A stretch of 64,000 nt of DNA from Eunapius fragilis (lineage: Eukaryota; Porifera; Demospongiae; Spongillida; Spongillidae). How positions within the stretch are numbered: the first letter of the stretch is position 1; each line of letters opens with the position of its first letter. Under the pieces are notes generated by a model, which saw only the letters and a list, made by a program, of their open reading frames with translations, was not told the DNA's origin and did not search any database. The DNA is taken from assembly GCA_963681505.1 (NCBI GenBank), contig OY811988.1, forward strand, positions 1 through 64,000. The letters run 5' to 3'. This document shows positions 45,003 to 56,000 of the stretch, piece after piece. The position numbers were made by a program, and so were the translations under genes.

Positions 45003-45477
45003 ACAGCACGGATCTGCACAAAACCATTCACTAAAGCAAGCATGGTGACTACAGTAGATTGTTTTAATCTGATAAGGCTTCCTTACATTGTACTTATCGA
45101 TCTACACTGAGCCATGTAGTTCACTTCCTGAGTTCCCACACTATCCATCTATACAAAAGTCAGCTACACCTCCATGTTTAGATACGAGCATTATTACTGG
45201 ATCAAATTTGACCAATAGATTTTTAGCAAAACTGATACACATACACCCCCTCCCTGTCATTTATATGATAGAATTGGACCAATAGAATCGGACCAATAGA
45301 ATCATAGCACAGTCTACACACGTGTTAAGGCTTTGCAAGGTATAAAAGTCATTCACCCGCTGAATAGTGCACTTTGCAAAAAGAGGTAAATATTTAATAA
45401 TACTATGTGGATTCTAGGCTTTGCACTCAAAAGAAAGAGGTAAAAATTTAATCATACTCTCTGTCACGTACATGTAG

Positions 45478-45879
45478 ATGGCAGCTGAAGACCTCAGATG
45501 TTTTTTCACCAACAAGGGGTCAGAGGAGGAAGAGGATGACTACATTCATCCTCTGACTCCTCTCCCCTTCACCCCGCCACCACCATCACCAGTGCTGCCC
45601 CCACCACCACCACCAGTGCGGCGCTCCCGCTGGCACCACCAGCGCTGTCCCCACCACCACCACCAGCGCTGTCCCTACCACCACCACCAGCGCTGCCCCC
45701 ATCATCACCAGCAGTGCTGCCCACCAGGCCCACCTGGCCAGAACAAGCATGGCGAGGAGGACGGCCCCGAAGAAGAAGAGGATGTGGGCGAGGACACATC
45801 ATCATACATTCTACTAATTCTTATTATAATTATAATAATTATGATTATTGACTACGATAGGGCGAAAAAAAACTTATGA
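45478..45879 (+). CDS. low-complexity ORF, HHHQRCP repeats and hydrophobic tail
   Basis: A 133-codon ORF starting MAAEDLRCFFTNKGSEEEED. It has a Pro-rich stretch, four repeats of HHHQRCP-like units (21 bases each), an acidic stretch, then a very hydrophobic Ile-rich segment near the end that would form a membrane helix. No known domain. It may be a chance ORF over a 21-base repeat, since the Ile run is encoded by an ATT/ATA microsatellite. Confidence 0.25.
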   Translation: MAAEDLRCFFTNKGSEEEEDDYIHPLTPLPFTPPPPSPVLPPPPPPVRRSRWHHQRCPHHHHQRCPYHHHQRCPHHHQQCCPPGPPGQNKHGEEDGPEEEEDVGEDTSSYILLILIIIIIIMIIDYDRAKKNL

Positions 45880-45880
45880 A

Positions 45881-46171
45881 ACAAGTAAATAAAAACATTC
45901 TCTAACGAGAGAGTTTTTGGTATATAGGATTGACCAATGGTGGTGTAAAAAGCATGGAAACAAGAGTGACAGAAATTTTACTGGAAAATTGAAATAGGCC
46001 TATATTTAGCACACTTACAATATAACAGTGCACCTGACTGGGCTAAATATAGGCCTATTTCAATTTTCCAGTAAAATTTCTGTCACTCTTGTTTCCATGC
46101 TTTTTACACCACCATTGGTCAATCCTATATACCAAAAACTCTCTCGTTAGAGAATGTTTTTATTTACTTGT
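45881..46171. mobile_element. palindromic MITE copy
   Basis: ACAAGTAAATAAAAACATTC at the left pairs with the right end GAATGTTTTTATTTACTTGT. Arms of about 130 bases, centre near 46015-46045. Same family as 30597-30884. Confidence 0.9.
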
Positions 46172-46179
46172 AGACACTT

Positions 46180-47100
46180 ACATTCATGCTGATCACTCAT
46201 GCTCATGGGGGCAAGTGCTATTACAGCCTGGTGCATGGAGCAATTCAAGAGTTCTTTCTCCAGATTCTTCAATACCCTTCAAATGCACCTGCTGGAATAA
46301 TATACAGTGCCATAGGCAGTATTTTTGGAGAGCAAGGAGCCGAGTGTCCATTCGTGCCGACGTTTTAATCGCTTATACTTACAAACGTACCAATCAGTAT
46401 ATGGCCTGTCAATAGCTCCGGTACATAAATTGCACCAAGCGGTACTAGCTGTCAATCAAATTCAGAAATACACATCACTGGCCCAAACAAAGGGTGGCTA
46501 CAAGCACATACTATACCTTCTATCATCGCTTAGAATAACTCTGAGAAGAAACTTTCTAAGGGTTGCACAGTGGTTTAAAACCATAGTTGATGATAACATT
46601 TCTGAACCATGCAAGAAAAAATACACAATTGTTTCACAATATATTAATAATATAGCCTACTGTCATTAAACTGGTTCCATTAATAATTAAAACAGTTTGA
46701 AAATCAAACCACAACAATCAAGAGACCACAGCACAGTTATTTATGTATATGCTTATAGTGATCAACTGATTCATGTATAGCCCTAATTCGGATCTATATA
46801 AATATCTATTATGTAACTAATTAACTATTGATATTACGTAATACAAATCAAGGCAAACCTATCTCAAGATATGGTAAGAGTTTCAATCAATCTATAAATG
46901 TTCAGACAAAACAGGGATTGAAACTGCACCTTGAAGATCAGCTCCATCAGTAAAAACACATGCTATCAGGTTATCTTCCAGTGATAAGCACCCACTTATA
47001 TAGCAACATGTCGATGTGGACAGGAGCAAACACTATGGTATCCATTGCTGATGACAAAGTAGTATCCTGCAGCTGATGGTATTATAATAGGCTCATAAAA
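46180..47100. other. no gene recognised
   Basis: Overlapping ORFs at 46089-46669 are unassigned; the third (46325-46669, ending VSQYINNIAYCH) has no known motif. The remainder is AT-rich. Confidence 0.35.
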
Positions 47101-47111
47101 CACTTCTTTCT

Positions 47112-47361
47112 GGTTATAGAAATTTGAGGCAAAGGTGGTGTAAAAAGGAAGGGAACAAGGTTTTGGGGGAAAAAAAATGAGACAAAAATCCTATATTAAG
47201 CCCTTCTTTTGGTTCTGTTACATTTACATGTGCTAAATATAGGATTATTGTCTCATTTTTCTTTTCCCAAAACCTTGTTTTCTTCCTTTTTACACCACCT
47301 TTGCCTCCAATTCCTATATCCCACCGAATTTCTCGTTAGAGAATGTTTTTCTTTACTTGTA
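47112..47361. mobile_element. palindromic MITE copy, left end truncated
   Basis: It shares AAAGGAAGGGAACAAGGTTTTG and TCCTATATTAAGC-type arms with the 30.6-kb copy. The right end is complete with CTCGTTAGAGAATGTTTTTC, while the first 40 bases of the left end differ. Confidence 0.85.
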
Positions 47362-47699
47362 TGTATAGAATAATGATGCCTCTTTTATTCTAATAAATGG
47401 TTCTAGTCGAACTCCACCTTTGTACCCGAAGCTCACGTTTCTTAGCTCTGGTTGTCAAGGACGTTGCTAAGGGCATGACATAGTCATTTCAATTTTTCAT
47501 GTAATACCTACATGTAGTGCCCCTAGTGTCCACAAAATATATGGCCCACAAACAGCTCTGAGCTGCCAAATCTCATCCCTGATCTTCTACCTTAAAAGGT
47601 ATTACATGTTTTGTTGATGGGAAGGCATTTTGACAAAAACAACTTCGCTAGCCAAAAGTGGTGAAACTGCGGTCTAATGAAATTCCCACCTGTTATAAC

Positions 47700-48112
47700 G
47701 CTGCACAAACATGAATGTTGCCATGGGAACGCTTCAATTTAGCACTCTGCATTACGTAATGATTATGTATGTCAGTTTCATGCTTTATTCATATATCTGA
47801 TAACTGATGATGTCCCTCCAGGAGATTCTAAAGCGATTGGTATAATTTGCACTCTTTTAAATCATTCCTATCCCGAGCTATACTCACCCGAGAAGACGAA
47901 GAATTGGCCTGGGGACGAGGAAAAACACGAGCTTTTTTGTTCTCTTAAAGCAAAAAGTTTGAAGACTGGAACAAAACATTAAAATGACCGTCTTTGCCTT
48001 CTGGTTCGATAGCAACAAAGAGCTAAACTATCCATTTCTTGGTACGCGAGTTAAACGCGGGTCGCGTTTAAAAAAAATGATTTCACGTCAATTCCTATAT
48101 ATACTTCGTGGC
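47700..48112. repeat. interspersed repeat R1, copy 2 (inverted)
   Basis: The reverse complement of 29990-30400 at high identity, with matching ends GTCAATTCCTATATA and CCATGGGAACGCTTC. Confidence 0.85.
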
Positions 48113-49285
48113 ACAGCTATATCGCTACGGCAAGTTACATGTATGTCTCGAGAAAGCAGGTAACCCTTGAGAGACCCTCCCGCTTACAAGCGAGTTTTCC
48201 AAGCTCCCAACCCACAGTGGTTTAGGATGATGACATGGGAATGAAAATAATGTATTAGTTTTATTTCAGAAACTGTTTTGCAACTCATTATACCACTCGA
48301 ATTTCAAGTCAAAAAAGAAATTAACAGAAGTTTGAATAAAGTGTACCAACTTAAAGTAAATATTATAAGTGCTTTTATCATTAATGTTTTCTAAACTGTT
48401 TTGGCTTTCTGGCATTAAAAAATGAATAGGTGAGTATGTGAATTGATAGCTTTTTGTTTCCTCTTTCTAGTGATCCTATATTTGTAAGTACCATTATGAC
48501 ACTTGCAATAATTGTAAACCTTTTTATACGGTTAAAAAGCGTAAAAATTTCCATGTACCAACTTCAAGGACTTTTCTACATGATTCTAGGACCAAACGAA
48601 AGAAATGTTAACTATGAATCGAGTTGACTATCTTTTTCTAATCTACAGACTTAGCCGACTCTAACCGACTTTTCGTTTAGCGCTGCTACTAACATTCAAA
48701 CACGAGACATGCGGTGACTAATCTATCAATAATTATTTTAATAATTGCATACATGGGACTGTGTTTATGTGGTGATTGGGTTCTATTATGCGTTCTGTGA
48801 AGTTGGAACCCTGCTGTGTCCACTATCGCAGGCAGGCTGAGGCAGCATTGTCTTTGTTCTATTGTTCAGCGCTCTGTGTAGTGCGCGCGTATGCGGATAC
48901 CTGTATATAAGAACTTGTGTTTGCGATTGTAGTTGTCTCTTGTTTGATGCGAAGCTGTTTGATTGCTGTTGTTTGTATAAGTGAGTCATTACGTGAAAGC
49001 GCGCAAATTTTTTAACACAGTTAACGTTACTACTTCAAGCGTTCCATGGCCGAAAAGAGAAGGATCTGCAATATAGAAGCTTATGATAAATAGGCCTACA
49101 TTAAGAAGTTTAAAAGTGATTGGGAGGTTGCTGGTTTGTTTCTTACTTACGTAGGCCTTCTTACCAAAAAGGAGGAAGTTAACAAGCTGAAAAAGCATTG
49201 GGCTAACCGAATGGGCATACTGAGGAGAAAGTGGAGTAAGCTTAATCGATCCAAAAAGCTAGATCAGACTAAGGAAGCTTTTCTC
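48113..49285. other. no gene recognised
   Basis: AT-rich, no sustained ORF above 70 codons with recognisable content. Confidence 0.4.
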
Positions 49286-49287
49286 TC

Positions 49288-49332
49288 ATTATCCCGCCAA
49301 CTTTCTCGTTAGAGAATGTTTTCCTTTACTTG
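49288..49332. mobile_element. half copy of the palindromic MITE
   Basis: Only the right end, CCAACTTTCTCGTTAGAGAA through TTTACTTG, is present. Confidence 0.7.
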
Positions 49333-49339
49333 TTTCCTC

Positions 49340-51975
49340 TATTTTATATCTGCAGCAAGTGCTCACAAGTTATAGTTATGATGTAGCCTCTTTAATTGAA
49401 GATCGGGCACGTGTGCAATCTGCCCCTCCCACAACTTCAATTGAGCAGATGCCCGCTTAATTATGTTAAGGATCAGCATTGTACCGAAGTGGGAGGACTC
49501 TAACTCGTCGTCCGTTTCGATTTTTAAGGTATTCCTCTCGTTTAGCTCTTTATCCTATTTAGGTTTATGTGCTCTACTCCCAATCTTAGGTACTAAATTG
49601 TGCGCGATTGCCCATAGAAGCCATGTACAATAATTTTATTATGGATCGAATCCATGCCCGCAATTGCAGGCCATGTCTTGCACAATACGGGAGGGGAGGA
49701 GGGGGGGGGGGGGGGGGGGGACGATACCGAGGGAGGGGGAAGAACCTCTTTCATTAACATTTATTGGTAGACCCATGTCCCTTGAAATAGTAGTGAATCG
49801 CGCAATTGTTCATAGCTTGAACACCATTAATGCATTCCACTGTGTTACAAATGTATGATGCAAGCAGCAGAAAATTTTACTTTAGGGCGTAGTCTCTATA
49901 AAACGTTACGTTCCATAAAAACGCTACGTTCCTCAAACGCTACGTTCCCAAAACGCTACGCTAGTCCAAGCAAACTGTACGTCAACGTTAGTTGCGTGCG
50001 ACGCTAACGCTACGCAAACGTTACGTGTACTTTTTTTTGACCGCTACTGTACGGTCTACAAAACATCAGACATGGAAGGAGAAGCACATGCTAAGTCTTC
50101 AGCAAGGGAGATCTGTCGCTAACTTCCTGGATAAGTTAGATGCTGGGGAGGTCACTTGAGCACTGCAATCTCCTAACAGTTTGGAAGCCAGGACTAGTGG
50201 AGAAGCAAGGATTTGGCGGGATTGAGCTTGTTTCCTGGTGGATGAAGTGTGGCCTCAGTTTGAATTCCCTAAATCTGTTTGCTCTATTTCCGGAAAAGTA
50301 TGCTCAGAGGGCACGTGATGCATCCCAAGAACTAGAAAGGGTGAAGTAAGTACTTCAAGGAAGGAGCTTCTCCATCATATTTGATCGAACAACCAGAGTT
50401 TGTGACGAGTTTGCAGTGGTTGCACGCTACAACGATAAATAGTGGTCCTACATGTTTACATATCAACAAAACCGAATATCCTCCGCGGATATCCGAATGC
50501 TGTAAAAATAGCCTTTAGCGCTCAACCCTATTACCTGATCCTGTCCAATGCAAGAGCCATTCTAGCTAGGTCAGGTCTAGATACTAACTGTTCGAAATAT
50601 AAATTACCTTGTTGTGGAAAACAAAAAGTTCACAAATATTGGAACATACCATAATCATCGATTCATGTATAGAAACACGGGACCATATCATATAGGGTCA
50701 CACGATAGTGAAGAGGATTGATTACTTATCCTCGTCAGAGATCATATACCATATATGTTCACCGTTTAATACACACACGTGTCACGCGTACCTGTACCTC
50801 GCCTTGACATGACGTAGTGCTACAGAGTTCGGGAGTTTCCTGCCGGGGGGTGGGGGGTAACGATCGAGTGGGTTAGCTTACACCTTATATTGCTACTAAC
50901 TTTGAGTACCGTTAGCGTTTGGTCACTCTGACTGTTGCCCATAGCGCGATACAAAAAAAAAAAATTTACCACATTGCTCACGTATATATACATTGCGTGA
51001 TTAGCCTGGGGACCTGCTAGCGTCCCCATCCAACTAAAGATCTTCTAAAACCGCGGCCGGCTGGGTTTGGGTTAGGGAATTAAGAGATATATTTATTTTG
51101 CATTCATAATATTCGCCGCTGGCTTCAAGTAACCGTTGCACATTAAATTCCAAGCCCAAGTCTCACGCGTACGCCTCTGGCGAGGGTTCGATGCCTCAGG
51201 CTCACAACTCACGCTCAACGCCCGATCAACGCGCCCAAGCACATGTAAGAGGAATCATGCACCTTGACCAAAGATCATACACCTTGGCATACCGGTATAT
51301 GCATTAGTACAACCAAAGATCATACATATGATCTCTGGTACAACCATCAGTCGGGTCTCCTGTCCAGACAATATACATGTAACTTGCATGCCACATCGGG
51401 TACATGTAAAGCACCACAGATCTCTAAGATGTTACTTAGCCTAGTGCAATGCCTGCGCATGCACGTGCATGTAGCGACATGTACCTCGTCCTCACATGTT
51501 TCAGTTAAAATTTCTGAAGTCGTTAATAATCAATTGTAAAGCGCGCGCTATTCAATAGATAATAGAGTTGCCCTTCTATATAATGTACCTCCCCCTCATC
51601 TGCTAAGCAGCCCCCCCCCTCCCGCCTTTCGAATTGTACCTTAAGTGTACTGCACACCCTGCCCCCTTCCGCTTTTCGTATCGGGCCTGAAGCGGACAGC
51701 CCCCCCGCTTTTTGAATCGGGCCGAAAGCGGACAGCAACCCCCCCCCCCCCCCCACCCACTTTTCGTATCGCGGGTCTAAACCTCCAACCACAATTAGCC
51801 CCTCCACCCTAAAAAACTTGTCTACGCCCTTGGGATAAGCTTTCTTCAAGTCTATCATGAGAGCGTTCCATGGTCATACATGGGGAGGGTTAAAAAAAAG
51901 CGCTGCAATTTTTACAACATAAATAAAAACCACACTGCATGTGTAGGTGATGATAGTAGCACATACACCACACAC
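49340..51975. other. intergenic, several simple repeats
   Basis: A 20-base G run at 49701-49720. A cluster of ACGCTACGTTCC and related words at 49893-50025. C-rich direct repeats at 51600-51775 with GAATCGGGCC / CGTATCGGGCC and GAAGCGGACAGC words, including an 18-base C run near 51737-51754. Plus ORFs at 50140-50654 are unassigned. It lies downstream of gene C. Confidence 0.5.
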
Positions 51976-51979
51976 AATG

Positions 51980-53029
51980 TCATCTCCCACATGTCTCCAC
52001 GTGTTGCCTGTAATTCTGGATTCTTCCCTTCTTGAAGACTATTCCACATAGAGGACATTTCAGGTTAGGATCCAATGGTGCTGGTGAGTGTGTCTCTTCA
52101 AACCCTCTACCATCAGTACTTCCAATGTCCTGCACCAGGCCTAAAGTGGAGGGAGGAGGAACTCTATTGGTGTGTCCTACTAGCTGTAAGGTCTCCTGGT
52201 CAGATAGGGGAACACCATTGTGCACTCCATCTGCAACAGGACGTCGATACATCTGCTGGTAGGGTTGGTGGTACACAGGAGGAGGGAGGTCATCATCATC
52301 ATCATCTCTTTGCATGGCATCTGCAACACGTGAGGCCCCATCTGCCACTACTGCCTGATTTGGTACGGACTGGTACCCTCTGTCATGTGACACGGGGGAG
52401 GGTGAGTACCCACTGTCATGTGACATGACATGGGGCGGGTACCCACTGTCATGTGGCATGTGTTGGGGTGGGTGACCTCTGTCATGTGACGTGTTGTGGG
52501 GCGGGTACGCTCCGTCATGTGACATGTTGTGGGGCGGGTACCCACTGTCACGTGACATGTGTTGGGGTGGGTACCCACTGTCATGTGACGTGACCGTGTA
52601 GCCATGACCTGGTGCAAGCAGGCCTGGAGACGGTGGAACTGATTCTTTTTGATGCACACCGCCTTCTGAAAGATAGCGCAATGGATGGACGACGGGAGGT
52701 GGGAGGGACTCATTGTGGTGGTCCAGACTGCCCCCACCTGGACCAACGTGGGAGGAGGGATAACAAGATGGCCGCTGGCACATCTCAGCCTTGGCTGAAG
52801 GCGTTTGTTTCATGTCTCTGATGCCAGCATCAGATGGTGGTGGTCCCATCACACCAGGTGAAATACCTTGGTCGCTAGGTGTGGGCTGCCCGGGCACCTT
52901 CACTTGGGATGGGGGCACACTGAGGTGGTCAGCAGGTGGATCTGGATCAGACGTGTGGGCGGATGGAGGGGGCGTGGTTGGAACCGGAACACACTCTGAT
53001 GAGGACTGGCACTGTGACGATAAAGGAGG
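51980..53029 (-). CDS. gene C terminal exon with 11-residue repeats and finger
   Basis: Disordered Pro/Ser/His-rich protein. The seven repeats at 52371-52600 (plus coordinates) share the core HD(S/R)GYPP, with His, Asn and Met positions varying. The finger ligands are C-x2-C-x14-H-x3-C. The residues before it, APLDPNL, are shared with genes B and D. Confidence 0.8.
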   Translation of the reverse strand, partial: PPLSSQCQSSSECVPVPTTPPPSAHTSDPDPPADHLSVPPSQVKVPGQPTPSDQGISPGVMGPPPSDAGIRDMKQTPSAKAEMCQRPSCYPSSHVGPGGGSLDHHNESLPPPVVHPLRYLSEGGVHQKESVPPSPGLLAPGHGYTVTSHDSGYPPQHMSRDSGYPPHNMSHDGAYPPHNTSHDRGHPPQHMPHDSGYPPHVMSHDSGYSPSPVSHDRGYQSVPNQAVVADGASRVADAMQRDDDDDDLPPPVYHQPYQQMYRRPVADGVHNGVPLSDQETLQLVGHTNRVPPPSTLGLVQDIGSTDGRGFEETHSPAPLDPNLKCPLCGIVFKKGRIQNYRQHVETCGR

Positions 53030-56000
53030 CTGAATTACTTGATCCATGCATTAACATGCATACTGTGTAAGTTCATAGAATAACTGAAGATGTGTTCTTA
53101 CACTTCATATCTGTGTACACATACATGTATATGCAAGGACACTGTGCACAGTGCTACGATGCACCTACTTCAGACTACCACTGATGTACATTAAACGTCC
53201 CTCCTTCAATAACACATCACACCCAAATTACTTGCATGGTATGCAACACAGCTTTTTTTTTAAATGTGGATGACTACACACTGCAGATGTGGTTGGCTAA
53301 CACAATTACATTCACATATGTGATTCACATACAGTAGGGGCTAGCACATTGCGAAAAGTAACAGCTCGCACATTGCGAAAATAAGCCCTATTTATTGTGA
53401 TGTTAGGCCAGGGTTAGTGTTCTTTGCGTGACCCAATCGATCGCTGCAACCCACCGCTAATGAGATTCACGCGGCCCAGGAATCTCATTAGCCGTAACCA
53501 CCCACCTGTTGATCATCCCAGAAAATATTATTTTATAATATGTACATTAACCCTTTAGCTGAGGAGTAAACACCTGAACGGAATGGCTTTACCGTTTTTC
53601 TTCTTGTATTTTCTATGTCCACGATGATTAAGGCAGCTTGCGTATTTCTCCAGCAGCTATGCATGTAACACCCTGACAACAAAAGTGGCATAATATGCTG
53701 CAGCAACCCATACATGTAAACCACCTACATATTAAAAGCATGTATGTTGAGTAGATACACACATGTACGTATGCATGTGCATCTTGTATGTGATATGGCC
53801 TGTGTGCAAAAGTGAAGGGATAACTGCTCAATAAAACTATAACTGCATCTTACCATAAGATCGTGTTCTACGCATAAAGCACGTGCATGATGCAATTTAT
53901 TATCGTGGGCATGCATCATTTAGGATGTATGTTGAAAAAGAAAGTTACTAATAGTAGGGCCTGTCTGGAGTACTACATGTAGGTAGGGTGTTTCACCCGT
54001 ACACTATATACAAAGGACACAAGTGAATGAGCGCTGATTGGTCATTGCAGCACGGGTTTACGAACGGGGATGATGTACACACTAAACCGTGCATTGATAC
54101 ATTAACAAGGGTAAGTGGTCAATGAAACTTTCGCCTTTTTTGTTGTTGCTTTGTCCCTTCAGGTGCATATGACCATCGTAGTAAAATGATTCGTGTGGCT
54201 CGGTGGGATTGCTTCAGTTAGATAAACCAACTTATGCACTAAGTTCTCTACAGCACAATTCAGGCGCAATGTGTGTATGCATTCACTCAGCTTGGGATAT
54301 AGGTATCTGTAGAACATGATCCTATGGTAAGATGCAGTTATTGTTTTATTGAGCTGCTATCCCTTCACTTTTGCACACAGGCCATATCACATACAAGATG
54401 CACATGCATACGTACATGTGTGTATCTACTCAACGTACATGCTTTTAATATGTAGGTGGTTTACATGTATGCATAGGTTGCTGCAGCATATTTATGCCAC
54501 TTTTGTTGTCAGGGTGTTACTGCATAGCTGCTGGAGAAATACACAAGCTGCCTTAGTCATCCTGGACATTGAAAATACAAGAAGAAAAACGGTAAAGCCA
54601 TTCCGTTCAGGTGTTTTCTCCTCAGCTAAAGGGTTAATGTACATATTATAAAACAATATTTTCTGGGATGATCAACAAGTGGGTGGTTTACATAAACTAC
54701 CGTCTAATGAGATTCCTGGGCCGCGTGAATCTCATTAGCGGTGGGTTGCAGCGATCGATTGGATCATGCAAACAACACTAACCCTGGCCTAACACCACAA
54801 TGAATAGGGCTTATTTTCGCAATGTGCGAGCTGTTACTTTTCGCAATGTGCGAGCCGCTACTGCACAAGCAATTGAAACATCATTGCTCAATTGTACACC
54901 ACAATAGATAAGCTAAGCTGTGTGTACCATGATGAAATGAGCAGTGTGTGCACATGAATATGCACATGTTACACATAATAACTGCTGAAGATCAACGTAC
55001 AACAGAAGGTATAACCTTCTCTTCACTTCCTACCTGTGCTCCATCTAAGTTAACCAACTCTACGTACACTGTGTCTTGGGCATCCTCAGCCTATAGGGAA
55101 AAAGAAAGAATTGATCACCAGTACATAAATGGGGAGCCTTTTAATGTGGCAAAAGCAGTGGCAATCCATACTAAAAAAAGCCAGGGAATTAAAATGGCTT
55201 CACTGTACCTGTTTCTTAGCTTCTTGTGTTTTGACATGAAGAACACCTACCTAATGTAACCACATCACAGTGGTTAGCACACACATACAAGCACTCACGT
55301 TCAATGTACATGTGCATGCAATACTCGGCAATCATAGTGACCCAACCTCTCCTTTGTAAGCCTCCACCTGCTTCTGGTACTGCTTCACCTGGGCCACCTT
55401 CACTGCTATCTCTTCTTTGGCTGCCTCTAGTTCGGCTTTCACTTTAAATAACTCTTTTCTCATTTCTTGCAACTCTTTTTCTTTTTCAGCCAACTTAAAA
55501 GCAAATGGTTAGGGTGGAGTACCAGTCAAAAAGAACTTCAATAATGATTTAATGTATCCTTAATAAAATGAAGCACTTTACCTTTAATAGCACCCTACCC
55601 AGCATAGCACCCCTAATAGCACCCTTCCCAGCTTAGCACCCCTGATAGCACCCTTCCCAGCTTAGCACCCTTGATAGCACACTTCCCTGCTTAGCACCCC
55701 TGATAGCACCCTTCCCAGCTTAGAACCCCTGATAGCACCCTTTCCAGTTTAGAACCCCTGATAGCACCCTTCCCAGCTTAGCACCCCTGATAGCACCCTT
55801 CCCAGCTTAGCACCCCTGATAGCACCTTCCCAGTTTAGCACCCCTGATAGCACTTTCCCGGCCACCATAACATCTATCCTTGATAGTATATATGTTTTTG
55901 CTTAAGTACAGAACACTTGACCACATCCCCAGGCATTGGGAGGGTGTGGTCACAACATCACATGGGCATTAAGAGGGTGTGTTCATCACAGGGAGGGGTG

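Noticed and set aside
50140..50654. Two plus ORFs of about 70 residues
   Set aside because: No recognisable motif and stops in neighbouring frames; treated as chance or an unidentifiable relic.
51190..51215. B-box-like GGTTCGATGCC
   Set aside because: No A box or cloverleaf upstream.
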